Positions 40,172-49,511 of a stretch of 64,000 bases of DNA are shown piece by piece; within the stretch, counting starts at the first letter, position 1, and each line of letters begins with the position of its first letter. The DNA lies in NCBI GenBank assembly GCA_000471925.1, contig CP006668.1, positions 744,001 through 808,000 on the forward strand, in the 5' to 3' direction. The position numbers and the translations under genes were made by a program. The DNA is from Ralstonia pickettii DTP0602 (lineage in GTDB: Bacteria > Pseudomonadota > Gammaproteobacteria > Burkholderiales > Burkholderiaceae). The notes below the pieces were generated by a model that was not told the DNA's origin, made no database searches, and saw only the letters and a list, made by a program, of their open reading frames with translations.

Positions 40172-42946
40172 ATGGCAAGTATCGAGGAGACAGGGCGGCG
40201 CACGCCGTCCCCCACCGGCGCCGGCGCCGCATCGCTGGCGGCCAAGCTGCGTCCGCCGCTGCTGACCCCGTTCCAGGTCGAGCGCGCGGGGATCTGTGAC
40301 GCCGTGTGCGCCGCGGGCTTCGTCAAGCTGGTGCTGGTGCGCGCGCCGGCGGGCTTCGGCAAGACCACCGCCATGCTCCAGTGCCGCGCGCGGCTGGAGG
40401 CCGCGGGCGGGCGTACCGCCTGGCTTACGCTGGACCGTTCGGACAACGACGCCACGCGCTTTCTCGGCTCGGTCGAAGCCGCCATTGCGCAGGCGCTGGG
40501 CGGCAGCGTGGCGGGCCGGTCCGCGCGCCCCGCGCTGGCGCAGGATGCCGGCGAACAGGCGCTGGCGCTGATCGACCGCCTGGCCAGCTACAGCGGCGCC
40601 TTCACGCTGTTCCTTGACGATTTCGAAGCGATCCAGAATGCCGCCGTGACCGGCCTGGTCTGGCAGCTGGTGGAAAGCCTGCCGCCGGGCTGCCGCGTGG
40701 TGATCGGCACGCGCTGGGTTCCTGAATCCGGGCTGGGCCGGCTGCGCGCGCGCGGCGAGCTGCTTGAGATCGAGCCCGCGCAACTGCGTTTCAGCGCCAG
40801 CGAAACTGAATCCTTCCTGCGCCAGGCGCGCGGGCTCAAGCTGGAACCCGCCGCGATCAGCGCGCTGCATCGCCGCACCGAAGGCTGGGCCACGGCCTTG
40901 TGGCTGGCGTCGGTGGCGCTGGAGCGGCGCAGCCAGCCGGAGGGTTTTATCGCCGGCTTTTCCGGCTCGAACGCGGCCATTGCCGATTACCTGGTCGAAG
41001 ACGTCTTCCTGCACCTGCCCGAGGCGGTGCGCGACTTCCTGCTGCGCACCTCGATCCTGGACCAGCTGTGCGGGCCGCTGTGCGATGCCGTGTGCCAGCC
41101 CTCGGGCGGCGCCGGCAGCAGCGACGACATCCTTGCGTGGCTGGAGCGCGCCAACCTGTTCCTGCTGCCGCTGGAGAGCGAGCGCTATGGCGAACGCGGC
41201 ACCGGCGCGGCGCCGGAGCAGTGGTACCGCTATCACAGCCTGTTTTCCGGTTTCCTGCGCGGCCAGCTCGCGCAGGCCATGCCCGACGTGGTACCGCAAC
41301 TGCATCTTGCCGCGTCGCGCTGGTACGAGTCGCAGGGCCGCCCGGTGCCCGCCATCGAGCATGCGCTCGCGGCCGGCGCGCTGTGGCACGCACTGCAGCT
41401 GCTCGACGGCGCCGCCGACGAGCTGTTGGCGCAGGGCCGCATGCGGCTGCTGACGCGCTGGCTGGAAGCGGTGCCGGCGGACGAACTGGCGCGCTGGCCC
41501 AAGCTTCAGATTGCCCATGTGTGGGCGGTCTCCTTCACGCGCGGACCGGCCGATGCCATCGCGCTGCTGCAGGCGATCCCGACCGAGGGCGCGGCCGGCG
41601 ACCTGCTCGCGCATATCCGCGCGCTGCGGCACATGCTGCTGAATATGATGGACCGCTTCGACGACGCGCGCGCCTTTGCCCGCAACGAGCTGCCGCCATT
41701 GCCGATGGGCTACGCCTTCCCCGATGCGATCCTGGCCACCTCGATGGCGCGCCTGGCCGCGGTCAGCGGCGACTATCCCGAGGCGCGGCGGCTGCTGCAG
41801 GTCGCGCGCCAGGCGGTGCGCGGCTCGGACAGCAACTTCAACAAGATTTTCTCGGAGTCGGTCGAAGGGCTGATCGACCTGCGCCAGGGCCGGTTGCAGC
41901 AGGCGCTGGCGCGCTTTCGCATCGCCGCGCGCACGATGCTGCCGAACCGCTTCGGCCCGACCAATGGCAACGCCATGGCCGGCATCCTGCTGGCCGAAGG
42001 CCTGTACGAGAGCGGCGACACCGAGCGCGCCGGCCGCTTGCTCAACGTCTACCTGCCGCTGTCGCGCGACCTTGGCCTGCCGGACCAGATCATCACCGGC
42101 CACGCGGTGCTGGCCCGCATCGCCTTCGAACGCGGCGAAACCGACCAGGCCCATGAGTGGCTGGCACAACTGGAGGCACTGGGGCACCACCGCGGCCTGA
42201 CCCGGCTGGTGATGGCGGCGATGCTGGAGCGCGCGCGGCTGGCGCTGCGCCAGGGCAATGTCCACGCCGCGCAGGAAGCAATCGAACGCGCCGCGGATCC
42301 GGCGCTGTGGCGCACCCGCCCGGGGGTCAGCTCCTTTGCCCAGGATGTCGAGGACATCGCCGTCGGGCGGCTGCGGCTGGACGTGCATGCGCGGCCCGGC
42401 GCGCAGGTGCGCGAGGCGATCGAGCGCGAACTGGCTGCTGCCACAGTCAATCAGCTGATGCGCCGCGCGCTCAAGCTGCGCATCCTGCTGGCGCAGGCGT
42501 GCCAGCGCATCGGCGACGGCGCGCATGCGCTGGTGGTGATGGGCGAGGCGCTGCGCTTCGGTGCCGCCGAGGGCTTTGTCCGGATCTTTGCCGACGAGGG
42601 CGAAGACGTGTGCCGGCTGGTGGCCGATGCGTGTGCGCGCCAGTCAGCCAGCCTGTCCGCCGCCTACGTGGCAAAGCTGCTGCAGGCCTGCGGCCAGCGC
42701 AGCGCTGACGCGCAGACCGGCAAGCCGGGCCGGCCCGCGCCGGCAGCGCTGGTGGAGCCGCTGACGCCCAAGGAACTGAAGGTGCTGCAGCTTCTTGCCG
42801 AAGGTTTCTCCAACGTGGCGATGGCGGAACGGCTGTTCGTTTCAGAGACCACGGTGCGTACGCACTTGCGCAATATCAGCGCCAAGCTGCACGCCAGCAA
42901 CCGCACGCAGGCGGTGGCCATCGCGCGGCAGCTGGGCTTGCTCTGA
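40172..42946 (+). CDS. Large ATP-dependent LuxR-type regulator (MalT/AlkS-like)
   Basis: 924 residues. Walker A is APAGFGKTT at 58-66, the Walker B-like FLDDFEA about residue 145, then a winged-helix/ARM region, a TPR-like helical section (residues 400-850), and a LuxR/GerE DNA-binding domain at the end (LTPKELKVLQLLAEGFSNVAMAERLFVSETTVRTHLRN). This is the STAND/MalT architecture: an effector and ATP trigger oligomerisation and DNA binding. It stands in the middle of the acyl-CoA genes whose promoters bear the TCGTCG dyad, making it the prime candidate activator. ATG 40172 was preferred by family length; ATG 40121 is an alternative. Confidence 0.92.
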   Translation: MASIEETGRRTPSPTGAGAASLAAKLRPPLLTPFQVERAGICDAVCAAGFVKLVLVRAPAGFGKTTAMLQCRARLEAAGGRTAWLTLDRSDNDATRFLGSVEAAIAQALGGSVAGRSARPALAQDAGEQALALIDRLASYSGAFTLFLDDFEAIQNAAVTGLVWQLVESLPPGCRVVIGTRWVPESGLGRLRARGELLEIEPAQLRFSASETESFLRQARGLKLEPAAISALHRRTEGWATALWLASVALERRSQPEGFIAGFSGSNAAIADYLVEDVFLHLPEAVRDFLLRTSILDQLCGPLCDAVCQPSGGAGSSDDILAWLERANLFLLPLESERYGERGTGAAPEQWYRYHSLFSGFLRGQLAQAMPDVVPQLHLAASRWYESQGRPVPAIEHALAAGALWHALQLLDGAADELLAQGRMRLLTRWLEAVPADELARWPKLQIAHVWAVSFTRGPADAIALLQAIPTEGAAGDLLAHIRALRHMLLNMMDRFDDARAFARNELPPLPMGYAFPDAILATSMARLAAVSGDYPEARRLLQVARQAVRGSDSNFNKIFSESVEGLIDLRQGRLQQALARFRIAARTMLPNRFGPTNGNAMAGILLAEGLYESGDTERAGRLLNVYLPLSRDLGLPDQIITGHAVLARIAFERGETDQAHEWLAQLEALGHHRGLTRLVMAAMLERARLALRQGNVHAAQEAIERAADPALWRTRPGVSSFAQDVEDIAVGRLRLDVHARPGAQVREAIERELAAATVNQLMRRALKLRILLAQACQRIGDGAHALVVMGEALRFGAAEGFVRIFADEGEDVCRLVADACARQSASLSAAYVAKLLQACGQRSADAQTGKPGRPAPAALVEPLTPKELKVLQLLAEGFSNVAMAERLFVSETTVRTHLRNISAKLHASNRTQAVAIARQLGLL

Positions 42947-42955
42947 GCTCGCGGC

Positions 42956-43627
42956 TCAGATGCCGATGAACTCGGCGAACTCTTCCAGCGGCGCACGTGC
43001 GGCACGCAACTGGTTGGCGGGAGCTTCGGGATCCTCGTAGCCGATCGCCATGCCGGTGAACAGCATCCGCTCGGCCGGCAGCGACAGGAACTCGCCGATG
43101 GTCTGCGGGTACATCGCCCAGCATTCCTGCGCGCAACTGTCCAGTCCTTCCTCGCGCAGCAGCAGCATCACTGACTGCAGGTACATGCCCAGGTCCGACC
43201 ATTGCGGCGGGCCCATGCGGCGGTCCACGGTGCAGAACAGTGCCAGCGGCGCGCCGAAGAAGGTGAAGTTATTGGCGAACTGCGCCAGCCGCCGCGGCTT
43301 GTCCTCGCGCGGGATGCCGAGGTAGTGGTACAGCGCCTCGCCCACCTGGAAGCGGCGGTCGCGGTAGGGCGAGACCAGTTCGCGCGGGTAGACGTCGTAC
43401 TCGCGTTCTTCGCCAGCGGGTGCCTGTGCGATGCGCTCGCGCATGATGCCCCGCAGCCCCTCCAGCGCCTCACCGCCGATGACGTGGATATGCCAGGGTT
43501 GCAGGTTGCCGCCCGAGGGCGCGCGCGCGGCGGCGTCGAGCACGCGCCGGATGGTACCCGGCGGCACGGGTTTGGGCAGGAAGCCGCGGACGGACTTGCG
43601 GCTGGCGACGGCTTGGCTGACTTTCAT
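42956..43627 (-). CDS. Nitroreductase-family FMN oxidoreductase
   Basis: 223 residues. FMN-binding SRKSVRGF and APSGGNLQPW at the N-terminus and the late GMAIGYEDPEAPANQLR are typical of NfsB/BluB-related reductases. It reduces nitro groups, quinones or enones using NAD(P)H. It lies 9 bases past the MalT-like gene (convergent) and 35 bases after the hydratase in the same direction, so its role may be in the same pathway. Confidence 0.9.
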   Translation of the reverse strand: MKVSQAVASRKSVRGFLPKPVPPGTIRRVLDAAARAPSGGNLQPWHIHVIGGEALEGLRGIMRERIAQAPAGEEREYDVYPRELVSPYRDRRFQVGEALYHYLGIPREDKPRRLAQFANNFTFFGAPLALFCTVDRRMGPPQWSDLGMYLQSVMLLLREEGLDSCAQECWAMYPQTIGEFLSLPAERMLFTGMAIGYEDPEAPANQLRAARAPLEEFAEFIGI

Positions 43628-43662
43628 GCGAACTCCGGAAGATTGTTGCGGGCAGGTGCGAC

Positions 43663-44538
43663 TCAGGCGAAGGGCGGTTCGCCGCGCCAGTCGAAGAAGT
43701 CCGGCAGGTCTTGCGACACCGTATCGGGGAAAGCGGCGGGACGTTTTTCAAGGAAGGCGCTGACGCCTTCCTTCACATCGGCCGAGCGTCCGCGTGACTG
43801 GATCGCGCGGCTGTCGAGCTTGTGCGCTTCCATCGGGTGGCTGGCACCGGCCATGCGCCAGATCAGCTGGCGCGAGATCGCCACCGACACCGGCGCGGCG
43901 TTGTCCGCGATTTCACGGGCGATTGCCTGCGCGGCCGGCAGCAGGTCCTCCGGCGCGTGCAGCGAGCGCACCAGGCCGCGCTCGAGCGCTTCCTGCGCGG
44001 AGAAGACGCGGCCCGTGTAGCACCATTCCAGCGCGGTCGAAATGCCGACCACGCGCGACAGGAACCACGACGACGCCGCTTCCGGCGTGATGCCGCGGCG
44101 GGCAAAGACAAAGCCGAACTTGGCGTCGGTCGAGGCCAGCCGGATATCCATCGGCAGCTGCATGGTCACCCCTACGCCGACCGCGGCGCCATTGACCGCG
44201 GCGATCACCGGCTTGAGGCTGCGGAAGATGCGCAGCGACACGCGCCCGCCGCCGTCGCGATGGGCGGTGTCGGGACTGGCGCCGTAGCGCTTCTCGAAAT
44301 CGAAGGTCGAGCCGCCGGCCGAGAGGTCGGCGCCGGCGCAGAAGGCACGGCCCGAACCGGTGACGATCACCGCGCGCACGTTGTCGTCGGCATCGGTGGC
44401 ATCGAACGCCGCGATCAGGTCCTGCATCATCTGCGCGGTGAAGGCGTTGAGCTGGTCGGGGCGGTGCAACGTGATGGTGGCGACACCGTCTTCGACGGCG
44501 TAGCGCAGGGTTTCGAACGTAGGCGTGGCTTGCGTCAT
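43663..44538 (-). CDS. Enoyl-CoA hydratase/isomerase family protein
   Basis: 291 residues, crotonase fold. Oxyanion-hole region GRAFCAGADLSAGG and NGAAVGVGVTMQLPMDIRLAS; a glutamate in the second catalytic position (GITPEAASSWFL). It would hydrate the enoyl-CoA made by the dehydrogenases. Start at 44538 with GGAG upstream; a long in-frame extension to 45159 is antisense to the NMO gene and was rejected. It is divergent from the NMO gene around the dyad at 44670. Confidence 0.93.
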   Translation of the reverse strand: MTQATPTFETLRYAVEDGVATITLHRPDQLNAFTAQMMQDLIAAFDATDADDNVRAVIVTGSGRAFCAGADLSAGGSTFDFEKRYGASPDTAHRDGGGRVSLRIFRSLKPVIAAVNGAAVGVGVTMQLPMDIRLASTDAKFGFVFARRGITPEAASSWFLSRVVGISTALEWCYTGRVFSAQEALERGLVRSLHAPEDLLPAAQAIAREIADNAAPVSVAISRQLIWRMAGASHPMEAHKLDSRAIQSRGRSADVKEGVSAFLEKRPAAFPDTVSQDLPDFFDWRGEPPFA

Positions 44539-44669
44539 GGCGGCTCCGGCAAAGGGAAGGGGGGCGAGGATGCTGCGGCCGGCGAGGAGCGACACATCGG
44601 CAGGGGCCAGGCTGTGCCTTGCGCCGGCAAGGGGCCAGCCAACACTAGTGCAGAATGCGCCGCCCGCAA

Positions 44670-44685
44670 TCGTCGCTTCCGACGA
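44670..44685. promoter_or_regulatory. 16-bp dyad operator, copy 4 of 5
   Basis: TCGTCGCTTCCGACGA, identical to the copies at 38305 and 46245. It lies 132 bases before the hydratase (minus) and 94 bases before the NMO gene (plus), in a divergent region, so it could serve both. Confidence 0.75.
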
Positions 44686-44769
44686 GGCCCGGCAGCCGCG
44701 GCTGGCCGTAGACTGGGCCCGATCGCCGGCGGGCCAGCCCTCGCGCGCACCGGCCGGCGCAGACAGTAA

Positions 44770-45750
<981 letters not shown>

Positions 45751-45754
45751 CGCC

Positions 45755-46228
45755 ATGGCCGAAGCCGGGATCGAGGCGGCCATGACCCAGGCCCTGGCCG
45801 AGCCGGCCGGGGTCGCTGGCGCAGGGGACCTGCCGGAGGGCTTTGTGCCCCTGCGCCGGATGAGCGGCTACATGGCCAATTTCGGCCAGCTCTACCTGCA
45901 TGCGGAGCGCCGCACGCTGGCGGTGCGGATCGACGAGAGCCACCTGAACAACCTCGGCATCCCGCACGGAGGCATGCTGGCGACACTGGCCGATACCGCC
46001 ATCGGCATGATGATGTCGCTGGAGACCGGCCGCTCCAAGAGCGCGGTCACGGTCAACCTGAGCCTGGACTACCTCGATTCCGCGCGCCTGGGCGACTGGG
46101 TCGAGGCGCGCGTGGAGTTCGACAAGCTGGGCTCGCGGCTGCGTTATGGCACCTGCCGGGTGGTCAGCGGCGAGCGTTGCCTGTTGCGTGCCACGGCCAT
46201 CTTCGCTGTTCTGGCGCCGCGCGGCTGA
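45755..46228 (+). CDS. PaaI-type hotdog thioesterase
   Basis: 157 residues. The hotdog motif is NNLGIPHGGMLATLADTAIG (HGG then D), the PaaI/YdiI pattern, with SAVTVNLSLDYLDSARLGDWVEA after it. It hydrolyses acyl-CoA esters and could release CoA from dead-end intermediates. ATG 45755 is chosen because it follows the NMO stop by 4 bases; an upstream in-frame ATG at 45701 lies inside the NMO gene. Confidence 0.88.
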   Translation: MAEAGIEAAMTQALAEPAGVAGAGDLPEGFVPLRRMSGYMANFGQLYLHAERRTLAVRIDESHLNNLGIPHGGMLATLADTAIGMMMSLETGRSKSAVTVNLSLDYLDSARLGDWVEARVEFDKLGSRLRYGTCRVVSGERCLLRATAIFAVLAPRG

Positions 46229-46244
46229 GCAGCCTGGCGGACTT

Positions 46245-46260
46245 CGTCGCTTCCGACGAC
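46245..46260. promoter_or_regulatory. 16-bp dyad operator, copy 5 of 5
   Basis: TCGTCGCTTCCGACGA, 114 bases before the thiolase ATG and just after the thioesterase stop. It shows that the thiolase gene has its own regulated promoter. Confidence 0.75.
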
Positions 46261-46373
46261 GCTGCCGCGACGGTGCAGGGCAAGAATACGGATCAACACG
46301 GCCGGCACTCTTGCCGGCACCCCGGATAACGCAGTGGCCGGCCCTGGCGGCCGGCACCGATAAAGGAGATCAC

Positions 46374-47549
46374 ATGGCAGAGGCATATATCGTCGCGGCG
46401 GTCCGCACCGCCGGCGGCCGCAAGGGCGGCAAGCTGTCGGGCTGGCATCCGGCCGACCTGGCCGCGCAGGTGCTCGATGCGCTGGTCGAGCGCACCGGCG
46501 CCGACCCGGCGCTGGTCGACGACGTCATCATGGGTTGCGTGAGCCAGGTAGGCGAGCAGGCCGGCAACGTGGCGCGCAATGCGATTCTGGCTTCGCGCCT
46601 GCCGGAGAGCGTGCCGGGTACGTCGGTGGACCGCCAGTGCGGCTCGTCGCAGCAGGCGCTGCACTTTGCCGCGCAGGCGGTGATGTCGGGTGCGATGGAT
46701 ATCGTGATCGCCGCCGGCGTCGAGAGCATGACCCGCGTGCCGATGGGCCTGTCGTCGCAGCTGCCGGCCAAGAACGGGTTTGGCGTGCCCAAGAGCCCCG
46801 GTGTGGAGGCGCGTTATCCGGGCGTGCAGTTCAGCCAGTTCACCGGCGCCGAGATGATCGCGCGCAAGTATGACCTGTCGCGCGAGCAGATCGATGCCTA
46901 TGCGCTGCTGAGCCACCAGCGCGCAGCCGCCGCGACCAAGGCGGGCCGCTTCAATGCCGAGATCGTACCGGTGGAAGTGCGCACGGCCGAGGGCGGCAAC
47001 GGTGAAATGCATACGTCCGACGAGGGCATCCGCTATGACGCCACGCTGGAGAGCATCGGCAGCGTCAAGCTGATTGCCGAAGGCGGCCGCGTGACCGCCG
47101 CCTCGGCCAGCCAGATCTGCGACGGCGCCGCCGGCCTGATGGTGGTCAACGAGGCCGGCCTGAAGAAGCTCGGCGTCAAGCCGCTGGCACGCGTGCACCA
47201 TATGACCGTGATCGGCCATGACCCGGTGGTCATGCTGGAAGCACCGCTGCCGGCCACCGAGATTGCGCTGAAGAAGGCGGGCCTGAAGATCGGCGATATC
47301 GACCTGTTCGAAGTCAATGAAGCGTTCGCCCCGGTGCCGCTGGCCTGGCTGAAGGCGACGGGCGCCGATCCTTCGCGCCTGAACGTGCATGGCGGCGCGA
47401 TTGCGCTGGGCCATCCGCTGGGCGGCTCGGGTGCCAAGCTGATGACCACGCTGGTGCATGCGCTGCATACGCATGGCAAGCGCTATGGCCTGCAGACGAT
47501 GTGCGAAGGCGGCGGGCTGGCCAACGTGACGATCGTCGAGCGGCTGTAA
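46374..47549 (+). CDS. Acetyl-CoA C-acyltransferase (thiolase)
   Basis: 391 residues. Nucleophile C89 (VDRQCGSSQQ), the GGAIALGHPLGGSG histidine motif, and the second catalytic cysteine QTMCEGGGLAN near the end. It cleaves 3-oxoacyl-CoA to acetyl-CoA and a shortened acyl-CoA, or works in reverse. AAAGGAG precedes ATG 46374. With ligase, dehydrogenases, hydratase and SDR it completes a beta-oxidation set in the dyad regulon. Confidence 0.95.
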   Translation: MAEAYIVAAVRTAGGRKGGKLSGWHPADLAAQVLDALVERTGADPALVDDVIMGCVSQVGEQAGNVARNAILASRLPESVPGTSVDRQCGSSQQALHFAAQAVMSGAMDIVIAAGVESMTRVPMGLSSQLPAKNGFGVPKSPGVEARYPGVQFSQFTGAEMIARKYDLSREQIDAYALLSHQRAAAATKAGRFNAEIVPVEVRTAEGGNGEMHTSDEGIRYDATLESIGSVKLIAEGGRVTAASASQICDGAAGLMVVNEAGLKKLGVKPLARVHHMTVIGHDPVVMLEAPLPATEIALKKAGLKIGDIDLFEVNEAFAPVPLAWLKATGADPSRLNVHGGAIALGHPLGGSGAKLMTTLVHALHTHGKRYGLQTMCEGGGLANVTIVERL

Positions 47550-47668
47550 AGCCTGGGCGTGCCGCGCCGGCACGCCGGGCAGCAAGGTTTGTTGCAGTAA
47601 GGAGTAAAAGGGAGAAGGACCGGCGGCGCGGGCATGTCAAAGTGCCCGCGCCAGCAGCCGGATCAATG

Positions 47669-47698
47669 AGGCCGCGTCACTGCGGCCTACTTTTGTTT
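47669..47698 (+). terminator. Intrinsic terminator after the thiolase gene
   Basis: AGGCCGC / GCGGCCT stem with a 6-base loop followed by ACTTTTGTTT. It lies about 120 bases past the thiolase stop and before the convergent histidine phosphatase gene. Confidence 0.75.
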
Positions 47699-47732
47699 GT
47701 CGCCAGGGCGCGAACCGCTTGGCGGATTTCCT

Positions 47733-48407
47733 TCAGGCGAACGTCAGCGCGCTGCGTCGCTCCACCCGATCCAGGTGCGGCACGTTGTTGAAGCTCAGCA
47801 GCCGCTGCACGCCGCGGCCCACGATGATCTCGCAGAACGCGGTATTGCGGAACTGCAGGTTCATCTCGATCGCTGCTTGCGAAGGGGCGCCGAGCAGGTC
47901 TGCCGTGGCGCGGCCGATCGCACCGCCGGAACTCACCACCAGGATGGCATCCTCGCGCGACGTGCCTTCACAGGCGTGCGCCAGTGCGCCGGCAATGCGC
48001 GAGCCGAAGTCTCCCCAGCTCTCGGGCATGTCGGCGAGGCCGTCCTGGGTCCACGCGTGGTAGGCCGCGCGGAAGGTGCGCCAGTAGTCGTTGTAGTCGC
48101 TGTTCTGGTGGGCGCGGTGGTCGGCGCCGCCAGTGTGGCAGCGGTACAAGGCCTCGCCGTCGTATTCGTTCAGGCCCGGATGCGTGGCGATCTCAGCCTG
48201 CGGCTGTCCCATGGCGGCGAGGATCTCGCTGGCGGTGTCCTGCTGGCGCACCAGCGAGCCGGCCACCACGCGGCAGAAGTGCACGCCGCGCTCGCTGAAG
48301 TACTCGCCCAGCCAGCGCGCCTGCTGGCGGCCGGTTGGCGACAGGCAATCGTAGTTGGCGGCGCCAAACGAGGCTTGTCCGTGCCGGACGAGGAAAAGCG
48401 TGGCCAT
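47733..48407 (-). CDS. Histidine phosphatase (phosphoglycerate mutase-like) family protein
   Basis: 224 residues. The RHG nucleophile motif is at 8-10 (LVRHGQAS), and a late VSSGGAIG replaces the typical VSHGG second histidine: Ser stands where the second catalytic histidine (SHGG) is usual. This may reduce or change activity. The substrate is unknown, such enzymes act on sugar phosphates, phosphohistidine or nucleotides. No link to the neighbouring pathways is visible. Confidence 0.88.
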   Translation of the reverse strand: MATLFLVRHGQASFGAANYDCLSPTGRQQARWLGEYFSERGVHFCRVVAGSLVRQQDTASEILAAMGQPQAEIATHPGLNEYDGEALYRCHTGGADHRAHQNSDYNDYWRTFRAAYHAWTQDGLADMPESWGDFGSRIAGALAHACEGTSREDAILVVSSGGAIGRATADLLGAPSQAAIEMNLQFRNTAFCEIIVGRGVQRLLSFNNVPHLDRVERRSALTFA

Positions 48408-48430
48408 GATCGGTCTCGGTAAACGTTGAT

Positions 48431-48460
48431 GCGCGTTGGTGCGCGTTAGTGCGCGTAGGT
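48431..48460. repeat. Three 10-bp tandem repeats
   Basis: GCGCGTTGGT, GCGCGTTAGT, GCGCGTAGGT in a row, followed by GCGG, about 25-50 bases upstream of the histidine phosphatase start. The period is close to one helical turn, so they could be protein sites or slippage products. Confidence 0.75.
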
Positions 48461-48654
48461 GCGGATATCAGGGTCCAGGCCGCGCCGGGTGCCAGGTCGG
48501 CCTGGCCGGGCGCGGGCCCGGTGTGAACGCATTCTAGGGATGCGCACCGCGCCAGCCAAGCAAGCGGTACGGAATTCATAGCAGCCATGGCCGGGCTGCA
48601 TTACCGCAGGGTGCTGCACGGTGCTGGTGACCCGGCACGCAGTGCGAATTGCGC

Positions 48655-49341
48655 TCAGGCTTGCGGCTCGGACGACACACCCAGGTAGCCGGCCATCATC
48701 CGGCTGAGTTCAGGCACCAGCCGTTCGTCGTCGAGATGCAGCGGGCCCGAGTCATTGAGCACCGCATTGACCAGCACGCTGAAGACGGCCTGCATGGCAA
48801 AACGCACACGCAACTCGGCGATATCGGCGGGCAGTGACAGCCGCGGCACTAGCAGCTGCACCATGCGCTCGACGATCGCCTCGCCGTTCTGGCGGTGGGG
48901 CAGCCATTCCTCGGGCCGGGTCGACGCATGCCGGAGCGAAGCGCGGATCACGCCGCGATTGGCCAGCGTGCCCAGCACCATGAAGCGCGCGGTCTTGTCG
49001 AGCAGTATGCCGGTCGGAACGTCGTCCCAGCGCTCCTGCGCCAGGTAGCGGTCGATCGAGGCAGAGGTTTCTTCCATCACCAGCGTGCGCAGCGCCTCGA
49101 AATAGGCCATCTTGTCGCGGAAGCGCCCGTAGAAGGCGCCCACCGAGACCTGGCAGGACGCGGCGATCTGGGCGACAGACACCGCGGCAAAGTCGCGCGT
49201 TGCAAGCAGCTCACGGCCCGCGCCCAGCAAGGCCTGTTCGGTCTCGCGCGCACGGCGCTGGCGCGGCGGCTGCAGGATCGAAGGCGTATCGATACGGGGG
49301 AAGGAGGCGGAGGCCGAGAGGCCGGAGGGGGTTGTTGACAT
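48655..49341 (-). CDS. TetR-family transcriptional regulator
   Basis: 228 residues. Helix-turn-helix at 45-75 (VSVAQIAASCQVSVGAFYGRFRDKMAYFEAL). The C-terminal ligand domain is unclassified. The 35-residue N-terminal tail is long. A near-perfect 18-bp palindrome starts 9 bases before its start codon, pointing to autoregulation. No neighbouring divergent gene is obvious, since the next gene is in the same direction. Confidence 0.9.
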   Translation of the reverse strand: MSTTPSGLSASASFPRIDTPSILQPPRQRRARETEQALLGAGRELLATRDFAAVSVAQIAASCQVSVGAFYGRFRDKMAYFEALRTLVMEETSASIDRYLAQERWDDVPTGILLDKTARFMVLGTLANRGVIRASLRHASTRPEEWLPHRQNGEAIVERMVQLLVPRLSLPADIAELRVRFAMQAVFSVLVNAVLNDSGPLHLDDERLVPELSRMMAGYLGVSSEPQA

Positions 49342-49349
49342 AGGGTTTT

Positions 49350-49367
49350 TCCGTATTCGAATTCGGA
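49350..49367. promoter_or_regulatory. Palindromic operator before the TetR gene
   Basis: TCCGTATTCGAATTCGGA, 18 bases with a single asymmetric pair (T-T at positions 5/14), 9 bases upstream of the TetR start. Size and symmetry are typical of TetR-type sites. Confidence 0.65.
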
Positions 49368-49511
49368 TTCGATTTTGAAAAATACCGGTGCCCGCTGCGA
49401 CGCGTCAAGGCTTTTGTCGGGTGGTAGCCCGCCCCGCGTGGGGGGCTGCACGGTGGCGCTTGGCAGGGCGGGCCTTCGGCGCCGCGTCAGCGCCATCACA
49501 GGGAAGCCGTC

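Noticed and set aside
40082..42526. 814-codon minus-strand frame opposite the MalT-like gene
   Set aside because: Shadow ORF; Gln/His/Arg-rich without domains, while the plus strand has Walker and LuxR motifs.
46302..46319. GCCGGC-6-GCCGGC hairpin before the thiolase
   Set aside because: No T-run; short and GC-only. It may just be chance in GC-rich DNA, and the dyad nearby is the better signal.
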